A stretch of DNA of 64,000 nt from Methylophilus sp. 13 (lineage in GTDB: Bacteria > Pseudomonadota > Gammaproteobacteria > Burkholderiales > Methylophilaceae), in the NCBI RefSeq assembly GCF_015354335.1, contig NZ_JADKYR010000005.1:1-64000 (forward strand). The letters are read 5' to 3'. This document shows, in pieces, positions 25,599-33,766 of this stretch (position 1 is its first letter; each line of letters opens with the position of its first letter). The notes under the pieces are model-generated. The model ran no database searches. It saw only the letters and a list, made by a program, of their open reading frames with translations, and was not told where the DNA came from. Both the position numbers and the translations under genes were made by a program.

Positions 25599-26102
25599 AT
25601 GTCGGGTTACAATCAGAGTTCAAGCATTAAAGAGTTAATTATTGCCATTCCAGGCGCCATTATTGCTTTCACATTGCTGGTTTCGCTGCTGGCATATCTT
25701 TTTGGCGTGTTTGGTGCCGAAAAAGCGGCCCCAAGCAAAGAAGCGGCTGAAGCAGCAGAGCAAAAAGTGCTGGCCAATATTGCCCCGGTTGCGACAGTGG
25801 CCGTGGCTGAAGCAGGTGGCGCGCACGTTGAAAAGAGCGGTGAAGAGATTGTTAAAGGCGTGTGTATCGCTTGCCACGGTGTGGGTGCCTTGGGTGCGCC
25901 AAAAATCGGTAATGCCGGTGACTGGGGTCCACGTATTGCACAAGGCTATGAAACCTTGGTAAAACATGCCATCGAAGGGATTCGTAGCATGCCAGCGCGC
26001 GGCGGTAACGCAGAGTTGACTGACCACGAAGTCGCGGATGCGGTGGCCTATATGGCGAATCAGGCAGGGGCCAAATTTGATCCTGCCAGCTTGAAAAAAT
26101 AA
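25599..26102 (+). CDS. Membrane-anchored cytochrome c5-type c-type cytochrome
   Basis: 167 residues from ATG 25599. A single N-terminal membrane helix (about residues 13-38, IIAIPGAIIAFTLLVSLLAY region) anchors a periplasmic domain; an Ala-rich linker leads to one haem-binding CIACH at 89-93. Met131 in RSMPARGG is the likely sixth ligand, the RGG context being typical of cytochrome c5. It probably carries electrons between membrane dehydrogenases or bc1 and terminal oxidases, as in many betaproteobacterial methylotrophs. Single-gene unit followed by a strong terminator. Confidence 0.9.
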   Translation: MSGYNQSSSIKELIIAIPGAIIAFTLLVSLLAYLFGVFGAEKAAPSKEAAEAAEQKVLANIAPVATVAVAEAGGAHVEKSGEEIVKGVCIACHGVGALGAPKIGNAGDWGPRIAQGYETLVKHAIEGIRSMPARGGNAELTDHEVADAVAYMANQAGAKFDPASLKK

Positions 26103-26118
26103 ACAGCAATATTGCGAT

Positions 26119-26148
26119 AAGCCGCTTGAATCTCAAGCGGCTTTTTTA
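26119..26148 (+). terminator. Intrinsic terminator after cytochrome c5 gene
   Basis: AAGCCGCTTGA at 26119-26129 pairs with TCAAGCGGCTT at 26133-26143, followed by T residues. Confidence 0.93.
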
Positions 26149-26326
26149 TTGGTCAGGGCGCTTCTACACCTTCAAATCGCTAAGCCAGACAAGGCGCGCA
26201 TGAAAAAATTTGATGCTGCATATAGTTGATATGGCAGGAGAAATTTCTTGATGAGCAACGCCGTATTGCGACGGAAGTTGTGTGTGTAGCAGTGCCCGTA
26301 AATCGATTTCAGATAGGTGCATAGCC

Positions 26327-27166
26327 ATGGCGAGATACGCAATTGGCGACCTGCAAGGTTGCTATCATTCTTTTATGCAGTTGCTGGCAAAGCTAAACTT
26401 TGCGCCTGGGCGCGACCAGTTGTGGCTGGTTGGCGATTTGATCAACCGCGGCACGGGATCACTACCGGTATTGCGCTGGTTATATGCGCATCGCGAGCAT
26501 ATCAAGGTGGTGCTGGGTAACCATGATTTGCATGCCATTGCCGTCGCACACGCCGTGCGGCCACCGCATCGCTTTGACACTTTAGCGCCTTTATTGGCAG
26601 CCGAGGATGGCGAAGCGTTATTGCACTGGTTGCGGCATCAACCATTGATGGTGCTGGAAGATGACTATGCCATGATACATGCCGGCTTGTATCCGCAGTG
26701 GTCGTTGCTGCAAGCCAAGGCGCTGGCTGCCGAGGTTGAGGCGGTGTTGCAATCGCCCGACTATCTGGGCTTTTTGCAACAGATGTACGGTAATCAGCCT
26801 GCCGCCTGGCACGCGGACTTGACCGGCATGGACCGCTTGCGGGCGATTACCAATGCGCTGACCCGCATGCGTGTGGTGGATGCGGCTGGCGCGATGGAGT
26901 TTGCGTTTAAAGGCGAACTGTCTGAGCTACCGGCCGGGTATCTGCCCTGGTTTCAGGCGGCCGGTCGCCAGTCCGCCCAGGCCAAGCAGCCCATCCTGTG
27001 TGGGCACTGGTCGGCGTTGGGCCTGTATCAAGCGCATGGCGTGATCGCGCTGGACACCGGTTGTTTATGGGGGCGAGAACTGACGGCATACGCCCTGGAC
27101 ACTGGCGAGGCGACGCAGGTGGCGCTGGATCCGCGTGATCAGCCGCCCGGCCTGGGTGGCGATTAG
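26327..27166 (+). CDS. apaH: Diadenosine tetraphosphatase ApaH
   Basis: 279 residues from ATG 26327. Metallophosphoesterase motifs are intact: GDLQGC (Asp8), GDLINRG (36-42) and GNHD (64-67), and a downstream CGHWSALGL motif holds a metal-binding His. ApaH hydrolyses Ap4A symmetrically to two ADP and also removes Np4 caps from RNA. It is followed after 13 bases by a permease gene, probably co-transcribed. The upstream 180 bases up to the cytochrome terminator hold no gene. Length is normal. Confidence 0.95.
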   Translation: MARYAIGDLQGCYHSFMQLLAKLNFAPGRDQLWLVGDLINRGTGSLPVLRWLYAHREHIKVVLGNHDLHAIAVAHAVRPPHRFDTLAPLLAAEDGEALLHWLRHQPLMVLEDDYAMIHAGLYPQWSLLQAKALAAEVEAVLQSPDYLGFLQQMYGNQPAAWHADLTGMDRLRAITNALTRMRVVDAAGAMEFAFKGELSELPAGYLPWFQAAGRQSAQAKQPILCGHWSALGLYQAHGVIALDTGCLWGRELTAYALDTGEATQVALDPRDQPPGLGGD

Positions 27167-27179
27167 TCCGGAGACGGGG

Positions 27180-27938
27180 GTGGAGCTCTGGTGGGTGATC
27201 CTGGCCGCTTTTGGGGCGGGCGTGGTGGATGCCATGGTGGGCGGCGGTGGACTGGTGACCGTCCCCGCTTTGCTAACCAGCTTTCCGAATACCGCGCCCG
27301 TGCTGTTGCTTGGCACCAATAAATGTTCCAGCGTGTTTGGCACCAGTGTTGCCGCCTGGCGCTATAGTCGGCATGTGCGTCTGGATTGGGCCTGGTTAGT
27401 CCCTGCAACGCTGGCTGCATTTTTAGGCGCTTGCCTGGGGGCATGGACCTTGACCTGGGTCGCGCCAGATTTTTTGCGCAAGCTATTGCCAGCGGTGTTG
27501 TTGCTGGTGTTGGTGTATACGCTCAAGTCTCCGCAGTTTGGGGTCGAACAGGGTGCCCGGGGCCACAGTGTGCGGCAGCGATGGATGATTGCGTTGGCCA
27601 TTGGGGTCAGCATCGGCTGGTATGACGGTTTCTTTGGACCAGGCACCGGCAGCTTTTTTATTTTTATGCTGGTGCGTTTTCTCGGCCAGGATTTTTTGCA
27701 TGCTTCTGCCTCTGCTAAAGTGTTAAACGCCAGTACGAATCTGGCAACGTTAGCGGTGCTGGGCTGGAGCGGTGCAGTCTGGTGGCAACTGGGCTTGGCC
27801 ATGGCGGCCGCCAATATCGCGGGCAGCCTGTTAGGCAGTGCACTGGCGCTAAAGCATGGAACCACGCTGGTGCGCCGGGTGTTTGTGGCAGTTGTGACGC
27901 TTTTGCTGCTTAAAACGGCCTGGCAGGCATATGTCTAA
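27180..27938 (+). CDS. TauE/SafE (YfcA-like) permease
   Basis: 252 residues if translation begins at GTG 27180, which has GGAG six bases upstream and leaves a 13-base gap to apaH; the frame is open from a GTG at 27135 inside apaH. Hydrophobic throughout with about eight membrane helices. Family motifs: AAFGAGVVDAMVGGGGLVTVPAL at the start, read here in two halves, and GWYDGFFGPGTGSF in the second repeat, as in E. coli YfcA. An anion exporter/importer of unknown substrate. It is unrelated in close detail to the other TauE-like gene at 21441-22475. Confidence 0.88.
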   Translation: MELWWVILAAFGAGVVDAMVGGGGLVTVPALLTSFPNTAPVLLLGTNKCSSVFGTSVAAWRYSRHVRLDWAWLVPATLAAFLGACLGAWTLTWVAPDFLRKLLPAVLLLVLVYTLKSPQFGVEQGARGHSVRQRWMIALAIGVSIGWYDGFFGPGTGSFFIFMLVRFLGQDFLHASASAKVLNASTNLATLAVLGWSGAVWWQLGLAMAAANIAGSLLGSALALKHGTTLVRRVFVAVVTLLLLKTAWQAYV

Positions 27939-27959
27939 CGATGGGCTGAGCCATCACAG

Positions 27960-28757
27960 TCAGGCTTGCTTTTGCACCGCTGGTTCGCTGACGGTTTCAG
28001 GCACGGTCGCCCAGGGTAAGCGCGCCATGATTTCATTTCTTGCCTGGCTGGCCAGCGTTTGCCGGTCCAGCAGGCGCGCCTCTATCGGCGTACAAAAATG
28101 CAAATGCACTTTGGGTGACTGCATGTTCAGAAAAGACAGCATGGATTCGATCATGCTGGTTTCGCCGGCATACGCTGCCGCCAGGTTAGGGCTGCCGTCA
28201 GGCATGGGATAGTGGATCGCAATCGGGATCACCGTCGCCTCTGCATCAATCGCGGCCTGAATCAGGCTACTTTTAAACGGTAATACTTGCTGTCCATCGG
28301 TGGTGGTGCCTTCGGGAAACACGCACAGATTGTCCCCCAGTTTCATCGCCTGCGTGACTACTTTCAGCACGCGTGCCGCATCACGTTGGCGTGTCCGGTT
28401 AATAAAAATGGTGCCAGACTTTTTGACCAGATAGCCAAACACTGGCCAATCCTTAATTTCAACTTTTGCGACAAAACGCACTGGAATCAGGCTGTTCAAG
28501 GCATGGATATCTGACCAGGAAATATGGTTGGCAACAAACAGCACATGCTTGGACTGCGGCGCCGGGCGTACGCCGCTCACCGATAACTGCAGGTTAAAAC
28601 AGCGCAATAGTTTGGCACACCACCAGCGAATCAGCTGCTCGCGGCCACGACGGCCACACACAGGCAACACGAGCGTTGCCAATGTGAGTCCGGTGAGTGT
28701 GTGGAGAAAAATGCGGGCGGTGCGCCAGCAGAAGGTAAGAAAATTTGTTTTTGGCAA
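27960..28757 (-). CDS. olsA: 1-acyl-glycerol-3-phosphate / lyso-ornithine lipid O-acyltransferase (PlsC/OlsA type)
   Basis: 265 residues with an N-terminal membrane anchor helix (ARIFLHTLTGLTLATLVLP). The acyltransferase HX4D motif is NHISWSD with His78 and Asp83, and the substrate-binding FPEGTTT begins at 147. The start lies one base after the stop of the upstream OlsB-like gene, so the two form an operon. In that pairing OlsB makes lyso-ornithine lipid and OlsA acylates it to ornithine lipid in the inner membrane. By motif alone it could equally be a second PlsC; the neighbour decides the call. Confidence 0.8.
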   Translation of the reverse strand: MPKTNFLTFCWRTARIFLHTLTGLTLATLVLPVCGRRGREQLIRWWCAKLLRCFNLQLSVSGVRPAPQSKHVLFVANHISWSDIHALNSLIPVRFVAKVEIKDWPVFGYLVKKSGTIFINRTRQRDAARVLKVVTQAMKLGDNLCVFPEGTTTDGQQVLPFKSSLIQAAIDAEATVIPIAIHYPMPDGSPNLAAAYAGETSMIESMLSFLNMQSPKVHLHFCTPIEARLLDRQTLASQARNEIMARLPWATVPETVSEPAVQKQA

Positions 28758-28758
28758 G

Positions 28759-29547
28759 TTATTTCAAGAAATGCGCAGCATATCTGGGATTGATTCTGGA
28801 TAAAGGTAACAATACCAGCATATCGGCCGTATTAAAAGCCGGATCCCAGGCAGGTTCGCCACAAATATAAGCCCCCAGGCGCAAATAGCCTTTCACCAAT
28901 GGTGGGCAGGTCACTTCGAGTGACTGATCCAGGGCCTCGATCGGCAATGGATGGTGCGGAAACACACGATATTCCGCGGGAGACAGATAGTCTTCGCGCA
29001 GGCTGTTGAACAGCGAGGCAGCGGTGTGGCCACCATCGTGCATGGAAATACTGGCGCAACCAATCATGTATTCATACTGACGGGCCATCATGTATTTGGC
29101 CAGGCCTGCCCACAACATGGTGATGGTGCCACCGGTGCGGTAATCGGCATGCACACAGGCGCGGCCCACTTCTACCATCCGGTCAGACAAGGGGGCCAGA
29201 CGACTCAAATCAAACTCTCCGGCAGAGTAGTAACCGCCTGCCAGCATGGCCTGCATCGGGTTCAGGATGCGGTAAGTGCCCACCACTTGCTGCGTGGCAT
29301 CATCGCGGACCAGCAAGTGATCGCAAAAGGCATCGAAGCCGTCTACATCAAGACCATTCTGGCTCTTGATCTGCGCGCCCATTTCTTCAGCAAACACCTG
29401 ATAGCGCAGGCGTTGCGCTTCCATGATTTCTTCTGCGGTTGTTGCCAGAGCAACACTCAGCGTTGAGTTGACTTTACGGTTGTTCTCGGTCGTTGGCTGA
29501 ATTTCGGCTTGATATAGGCCATGTTCCTGCAAATTGCGTTCTAACAT
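28759..29547 (-). CDS. olsB: L-ornithine N-alpha-acyltransferase OlsB (GNAT-type)
   Basis: 262 residues from ATG 29547 with AAGGAG upstream (a GTG one codon earlier is possible). The family pattern is visible: AQRLRYQVFAEEMGA near the start, VDGFDAFCDHLLV, VEVGRACVHADYR and IGCASISMHDGGH. OlsB transfers a 3-hydroxyacyl chain from acyl carrier protein to ornithine, the first step of ornithine lipid synthesis; related proteins were once annotated as hemolysin-like. It precedes an OlsA-type acyltransferase in an operon. Ornithine lipids replace phospholipids under phosphate limitation in many proteobacteria. No Pho box was identified upstream. Confidence 0.85.
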   Translation of the reverse strand: MLERNLQEHGLYQAEIQPTTENNRKVNSTLSVALATTAEEIMEAQRLRYQVFAEEMGAQIKSQNGLDVDGFDAFCDHLLVRDDATQQVVGTYRILNPMQAMLAGGYYSAGEFDLSRLAPLSDRMVEVGRACVHADYRTGGTITMLWAGLAKYMMARQYEYMIGCASISMHDGGHTAASLFNSLREDYLSPAEYRVFPHHPLPIEALDQSLEVTCPPLVKGYLRLGAYICGEPAWDPAFNTADMLVLLPLSRINPRYAAHFLK

Positions 29548-29667
29548 CACGCGACTCCTTGGTTGAGGTTTAGGGTGATATTAGAAGTGTCACATGAATG
29601 ATTGGTGACGTTCACATGACAATTCTGTGACGTTGACTATGGTGGCGGACATGCCCCATGCACTAAT

Positions 29668-29695
29668 AAAAAGAGCAGCCTAGGCTGCTCTTTTT
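29668..29695. terminator. Bidirectional intrinsic terminator
   Basis: AAAAAGAGCAGCC at 29668-29680 pairs with GGCTGCTCTTTTT at 29683-29695, flanked by A/T runs on both strands. Ends the lipoprotein gene on the minus strand and insulates olsB. Confidence 0.93.
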
Positions 29696-29751
29696 AAGGA
29701 CCACACCCCAGAAGGGGATGGTTGCCATGCGGCGCTTAACGCCAGCTTCTG

Positions 29752-30210
29752 TTAGTGGGAAACGCGTGAGGTGCCGCCGTTTTCAACGATGCGTACACGG
29801 TCGCCCGCATTAAACTGTTCGTCCGCTTCCTGCACGATGGCCACCAGGCCGCCGCCATCCAGTTTGACGGTGATTTCCAGTGCGTTTTTGCGGGTAACGG
29901 CTTCTTCGGCGGCTGAACCAGCCAGGCCACCGGCGACGGCACCAATGACAGCTGCAATCGCGCTGCCGCGACCACCGCCCACTGAGCTGCCAGCAATCCC
30001 ACCAATTGCCCCCCCTGCAATCGTGCCGACAGGGGACTTGGTGCCTTCAAGTTTGACGGCACGCACGCTTTCCACTACCCCGGTTTTCACCGTTTGTGCT
30101 CTGCGTGCTTCATCACGCGAATACACACTACCAGAGTTAGAGCTCGCGCACGCGGCCAGAATGCCGGTGACCAATACGACAGCAAGCCATTGCAATACAC
30201 GTGTTTTCAT
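29752..30210 (-). CDS. Glycine-zipper outer-membrane lipoprotein (SlyB/PcpY-like)
   Basis: 152 residues from ATG 30210, preceded by GGAGAAAAAA. Lipoprotein signal with lipobox ILAAC (Cys near 20). A central glycine-zipper block (AGGAIGGIAGSSVGGGRGSA and following VIGAVAGGLAGS) corresponds to the two-helix Gly-zipper domain of SlyB-type lipoproteins. A C-terminal beta-rich segment (ITVKLDGGGLVAIVQ) completes the family pattern. It is expected in the outer membrane or as a periplasmic-leaflet protein that stabilises the envelope; often under PhoP or stress control. Followed by the bidirectional terminator. Confidence 0.87.
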   Translation of the reverse strand: MKTRVLQWLAVVLVTGILAACASSNSGSVYSRDEARRAQTVKTGVVESVRAVKLEGTKSPVGTIAGGAIGGIAGSSVGGGRGSAIAAVIGAVAGGLAGSAAEEAVTRKNALEITVKLDGGGLVAIVQEADEQFNAGDRVRIVENGGTSRVSH

Positions 30211-30239
30211 TTTTTTCTCCAATATTGAACAAGCTTCTT

Positions 30240-31208
30240 TTAATGGGTAGCCTGGCCCAGACTAGGATCCTCTTTCAAGGCATCCTGTACCAGGGCGTGA
30301 CTGTAAATGTTTTCAATCTCGGCCCGGCTCGGCTGATGATTTTGCCCGCCACGGCTCGCAATCTTGATCGCGCCCATGGTAGACGCCAGCCGGCCACAGG
30401 CTTTCCAGTCCCAGCCACGCACAATGCCATACAGCAGGCCAGCACGGTAAGCATCGCCACATCCTGTTGGGTCTACAACCTTATCTGCTCTAACGCACGG
30501 AATGTCATGGCGTTGACCATCAGCATAAATATGCGAGCCCTCGCTACCCAGGGTCACAATCAAGGCTTTGACCTTGGCCGCCAGTTGTTCCAGACTGAGC
30601 CCTGTTTTGTCTTGGATGACTTGAGACTCGTAATCGTTCACTGCCAGATAGTCAGCCATTTCAATAAAGTGCATGAGCTCTTCGCCATTAAACATCGGCA
30701 AGCCCTGGCCCGGATCAAACATGAAGGGAATCCCGGCCTCATGGCACTCTTTTGCGTGCTGGAACATGGCATCGCGACCATCCGGGGCAATGATAGCCAA
30801 GGCAATATCTTTGGCGTCGTTCACGCTGTTGGTATGCGCATATTGCATGGCCCCGGGGTGAAACGCGGTAATCTGGTTATCATCCATGTCGGTGGTGATA
30901 AATGCTTGAGCAGTGTAGGTGCCGGCAATCGCCTTGATGTGCTGCGTATCAATATGATGTTGGTTCAGCCATGCCTCATAGGGGGCAAAGTCATCCCCGG
31001 TTGTCGCCATGATCTGCGGCTGGCCTTCGAGCAATTGCAGGTTGTAGGCAATATTGCCCGCGGTGCCGCCAAATTCGCGGCGCATTTCAGGGACCAGAAA
31101 TGCCACGCTCAGTTTATGGATTTTGTCTGCCAGAATATGATTTTTAAACTGGTCAGGGAACACCATGATGGTGTCGTAGGCGAGTGAGCCGCAAATAAGA
31201 ATTTTCAT
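30240..31208 (-). CDS. PfkB-family carbohydrate/nucleoside kinase
   Basis: 322 residues from ATG 31208, where MKILICGSLAYDTI gives the standard N-terminus. The glycine-rich substrate motif is REFGGTAGNIAYNL and the C-terminal PfkB signature is VVDPTGCGDAYRAG, with the catalytic Asp. Family members phosphorylate ribose, adenosine or other sugars. Adenosine-kinase-like features (GGTAGNIAYNL) make nucleoside or adenosine kinase plausible, but the substrate is not decidable. The adjacent lipoprotein gene lies 29 bases downstream on the same strand and may be co-transcribed. Residues after about 305 are a polar tail. Confidence 0.88.
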   Translation of the reverse strand: MKILICGSLAYDTIMVFPDQFKNHILADKIHKLSVAFLVPEMRREFGGTAGNIAYNLQLLEGQPQIMATTGDDFAPYEAWLNQHHIDTQHIKAIAGTYTAQAFITTDMDDNQITAFHPGAMQYAHTNSVNDAKDIALAIIAPDGRDAMFQHAKECHEAGIPFMFDPGQGLPMFNGEELMHFIEMADYLAVNDYESQVIQDKTGLSLEQLAAKVKALIVTLGSEGSHIYADGQRHDIPCVRADKVVDPTGCGDAYRAGLLYGIVRGWDWKACGRLASTMGAIKIASRGGQNHQPSRAEIENIYSHALVQDALKEDPSLGQATH

Positions 31209-31293
31209 TAAGTGAACACGGGGTTGGATAAAAGTAGGGCTATTATTGCTGTGCGCCAGCAGTGTGGCAAGTGTTACGAGCGGCGAAGAGTGG

Positions 31294-31860
31294 TCACGAC
31301 TGCTTGATGGCCAGATCAATCAGCGTTTTGGCGGCCTTTTTGGCAGACTTGATGGCGCCTGAGCCGCGTTTGATTTGCTCGGCCTGTACGGCACCTTCAA
31401 ACAGAATGGAGAGTTGCAGCGCCAGGCCTTCGGCATCTTTGATATTGGCTTCTTGTGCCAGCTTGGTAATAAATTGCCTGAATTCACGGGACTGTTGCGA
31501 AGACAGCTGATGAATCCGGTTTTCTTCATTGGGGAACTCGGCGGAAGCCTTGATAAAAGCGATCCCGGTGAACGAGGGGGAAGTCACCCACTCTTCAATA
31601 AACTCAAACAGTTTCTGGATTTTTTCATTTGGGCTGCCACCAAGGCCGCCCAGTTTTTCATTCATCCAGTCCTGAAAGTCCTGATGGCTCTGTTGCAACA
31701 CGGCCAGGATCAGTTCTTCCTTGTTTTCAAAATACTTATAAAGCGTCATTTTGGTGGTGCCTGCGACAGCCACAATCGTGTCTACCCCCGTGGAATTAAT
31801 GCCACGCGTCTGGAACAGATCCGTCGATACCTGCAAAATTTTTTGCTTAAGCGCATTCAT
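31294..31860 (-). CDS. TetR/AcrR family transcriptional regulator
   Basis: 188 residues. N-terminal helix-turn-helix ILQVSTDLFQTRGINSTGVD, then VAGTTKMTLYKYFENKEELI, typical of TetR repressors. The C-terminal ligand domain is helical and not assignable. It is divergent from a secreted SRPBCC gene; two palindromes lie in the shared intergenic region, one next to its own start, one on the -10 box of the neighbour, so it probably represses both genes until a ligand is bound. A basic tail (KSAKKAAKTLIDLAIKQS) ends the protein. Confidence 0.92.
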   Translation of the reverse strand: MNALKQKILQVSTDLFQTRGINSTGVDTIVAVAGTTKMTLYKYFENKEELILAVLQQSHQDFQDWMNEKLGGLGGSPNEKIQKLFEFIEEWVTSPSFTGIAFIKASAEFPNEENRIHQLSSQQSREFRQFITKLAQEANIKDAEGLALQLSILFEGAVQAEQIKRGSGAIKSAKKAAKTLIDLAIKQS

Positions 31861-31879
31861 GCCTAAAATTATAACACCC

Positions 31880-31895
31880 TATACAAGTTTGTATA
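31880..31895. promoter_or_regulatory. Palindromic operator next to tetR gene
   Basis: Perfect palindrome TATACAA-GT-TTGTATA, 20 bases ahead of the tetR start. Likely autoregulatory operator. Confidence 0.75.
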
Positions 31896-31932
31896 CCCCC
31901 AGAACTTTCAGCCAGGGAACAAATCCTATTGT

Positions 31933-31961
31933 TTGACTTTGCTTGTCGTGTTAAATATACT
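31933..31961 (+). promoter_or_regulatory. Sigma-70 promoter of SRPBCC gene
   Basis: TTGACT at 31933-31938, 17-base spacer, TATACT at 31956-31961. Near consensus in both boxes and spacing; about 70 bases before the start at 32030. The -10 box begins the large palindrome. Confidence 0.85.
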
Positions 31962-31976
31962 ATACCGTATAGTATA
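31956..31976. promoter_or_regulatory. 21-bp perfect palindrome overlapping the -10 box
   Basis: TATACTATAC, central C, GTATAGTATA. It covers the -10 box and start-site region of the SRPBCC promoter, a position where binding would block transcription. It shares the TATAC core with the palindrome next to tetR. Confidence 0.88.
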
Positions 31977-32029
31977 CATTTATGGTCAATTTATTTACAA
32001 TGTACTTCATCTACAACAAGGAGAAAATC

Positions 32030-32518
32030 ATGCGTCAATTATTATTAGCTAGCCTGTTCGCCCTCTCAAGCACGGCATTTGCGGCCGAGCCACTGTATGT
32101 CGTTAAATCTGTGGAGCTGAATCAGCCGGTAGACGTGGTCTGGAAAAAAGTCTCTGACTTTGGCGATTTGGGTGCCTGGCATCCCGCTGTAGCGAAAACC
32201 GAGATCGTTTCGGGTAAAAATAACAGCGTGGGCGCCAAGCGCGTGTTGACGCTCAAGGATGGCGGCAAAGTGAATGAAACACTGACTGCTTACAATCCAA
32301 AACAGAAAAGCTATGGCTACAAAATCACTGATGGCGTGTTGCCTGTGAATGACTACGCATCCACCGTGAGTGTGCATAGCAATGGGGATGGCAAGTCTGT
32401 GGTGGTGTGGGAAAGCCATTTCTTGCCAAAAGCGCCTGCAGATGAAAAAGCAGCCTCTGACGCGATTAAAGGCGTTTACGATGGTGGTTTGAATCAGCTT
32501 AAAACCCTGTTCCAATAA
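32030..32518 (+). CDS. Secreted SRPBCC-fold protein (MxaD-like)
   Basis: 162 residues from ATG 32030, with AAGGAG upstream; starts further upstream lack a signal peptide. Signal peptide MRQLLLASLFALSSTAFAA, then a START/Bet v1-like ligand-binding fold: VDVVWKKVSDFGDLGAWHP is the classic entry helix-loop, and VVVWESHFLPKAPADEKAA the final strand and helix. In methylotrophs such periplasmic proteins are annotated MxaD-like, after the methanol dehydrogenase accessory protein; function here is unproven. It is controlled by the divergent TetR regulator through a palindrome on its promoter, so a small-molecule inducer is likely. Terminator follows. Confidence 0.82.
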   Translation: MRQLLLASLFALSSTAFAAEPLYVVKSVELNQPVDVVWKKVSDFGDLGAWHPAVAKTEIVSGKNNSVGAKRVLTLKDGGKVNETLTAYNPKQKSYGYKITDGVLPVNDYASTVSVHSNGDGKSVVVWESHFLPKAPADEKAASDAIKGVYDGGLNQLKTLFQ

Positions 32519-32533
32519 ATCAGCGTTTGCTGT

Positions 32534-32566
32534 AAAAAAGCCGTCACGAGCAGTGGCGGCTTTTTT
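32534..32566 (+). terminator. Intrinsic terminator after SRPBCC gene
   Basis: AAAAAAGCCGTCAC pairs with GTGGCGGCTTTTTT (one T-G wobble) around GAGCA; T run at the end. Confidence 0.92.
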
Positions 32567-32602
32567 GTTATGCAACGACGGCCTGTTTTATTGTCAGGCA
32601 GT

Positions 32603-33349
32603 CTACTGTCTGGAGTTGGCCATCAGTTTGGGCGTGTAATTGCACTGCACCTGATCAAGCAGCTGGTTGACCAGTACTTGCTCGTCACGGTTGGTTGTGA
32701 CGTGACCATTGATGATGTTTTCGATGTAAACGCTTTTCAAGCGTTCTGGCAGTTGAATCGCTTCGATCAGTCGGCAATCGCCATGTTTCATGGTTTCGAG
32801 GCGGCTGTAAATGGCTGCGGTTTCGGTGGGACTGGCCTCGAATGATAAGGGGTGGGGCGGAGGCTGATGCACCGCTGCGGTCTGGAGGCTGGACGCTGAT
32901 TCGAGCTGCATATGCCAGTAATAACCACCCAAGACGCCACAGACCAAGGTCACCGCCACCACGCCATAGTTGCGGATGGCCAGCCAGTTGATTTGCAGTT
33001 TGGTTTGCTCGTCGATAAGTGCTTTTGCTGCCTGTTTTGCATGTTGCAGGGCGCTGGATTGTCTGTGTGCCAGCTTTTCCTGACAGGCGCTGAGTGCCAT
33101 GAAATATAACTGGTTAGCGAGCATGTCAGGCAGGCGCGCGCCTGCCAGTTGTGCCTGTGTGCTCAGGTATGCCTGCAGTCGTCCAGGCTGGGTCGATGTT
33201 GTCGCGGGCGTGGTTTGCGCCTCTGCGAGCGGGCTGGAGAGCAAGTCATCCAGAATATTGAATAAGCCTAGCAGCTTGTGCGCGGCCTGCTTGCCGGACT
33301 TGTCCAGCATGGTTATCAGCCAATCTGATTGTAATAATGCGTGCAACAT
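32603..33349 (-). CDS. Uncharacterised protein with one central membrane helix
   Basis: 248 residues that I do not recognise. The N-terminal ~120 residues are polar and helical, with an Ala/Thr-rich spacer near 45-55. A single membrane segment (YGVVAVTLVCGVLGGYYWHM) is at about 128-147, and a proline-rich linker (HQPPPHP) and ~85-residue C-terminal domain follow. It is cytoplasm-facing at one side and periplasmic at the other; a scaffold or signalling role is possible but not supported. Its gene is 6 bases downstream of hemJ on the same strand, so it probably belongs to the tlpA-hemJ transcript. Confidence 0.7.
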   Translation of the reverse strand: MLHALLQSDWLITMLDKSGKQAAHKLLGLFNILDDLLSSPLAEAQTTPATTSTQPGRLQAYLSTQAQLAGARLPDMLANQLYFMALSACQEKLAHRQSSALQHAKQAAKALIDEQTKLQINWLAIRNYGVVAVTLVCGVLGGYYWHMQLESASSLQTAAVHQPPPHPLSFEASPTETAAIYSRLETMKHGDCRLIEAIQLPERLKSVYIENIINGHVTTNRDEQVLVNQLLDQVQCNYTPKLMANSRQ

Positions 33350-33355
33350 ACCTGC

Positions 33356-33766
33356 TTAAAATGGCTTGACGACCACCAGAATCACCACGGCGAACAGGAT
33401 CAGCACCGGGACTTCATTAAACCAGCGAAACCAGACATGACTACGCTTGTTTTGCTGCGCAAGAAATTGTTTAAGCAGTTTGCCGCAATAGTGATGGTAG
33501 CCAATCAGCAGGATGACCAGGGTCAGTTTGGCATGCATCCAGCCGCCGGTGATGCCGTAACCCAGCCATAACCATAAGCCAAATGCGAGCGCCAGCAGCA
33601 TGAGGGGCTGCATGAAACGGTAAAGTTTTTGCGCCATGAGCAGCAAGCGCGCATAGGCGTGAGTTTCTGTTTCCATCGCCAGGTTGACGTAGATACGGGG
33701 CAGGTAAAACAGGCCGGCGAACCAACTGGTGACAAAAATAATATGTAGCGCTTTGACCCACAACAT
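33356..33766 (-). CDS. hemJ: HemJ-type protoporphyrinogen IX oxidase (CopD-like)
   Basis: 136 residues, four membrane helices. The pattern MLWVKALHIIFVTSWFAGLF, then LPRIYVNLAM, then KLTLVILLIGYHHYCG fits HemJ, with conserved His8 (LHII) and the essential-looking Arg in LPRIYV. HemJ oxidises protoporphyrinogen IX to protoporphyrin IX, the penultimate haem step, in bacteria lacking HemG/HemY. Haem demand fits the cytochrome and sirohaem genes in the window. Starts immediately after the tlpA stop, so the two are one operon. Confidence 0.85.
   Translation of the reverse strand: MLWVKALHIIFVTSWFAGLFYLPRIYVNLAMETETHAYARLLLMAQKLYRFMQPLMLLALAFGLWLWLGYGITGGWMHAKLTLVILLIGYHHYCGKLLKQFLAQQNKRSHVWFRWFNEVPVLILFAVVILVVVKPF

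Noticed and set aside
32030-32518. Calling the SRPBCC protein MxaD
   Set aside because: Only fold-level likeness; no methanol dehydrogenase genes nearby to support the name.
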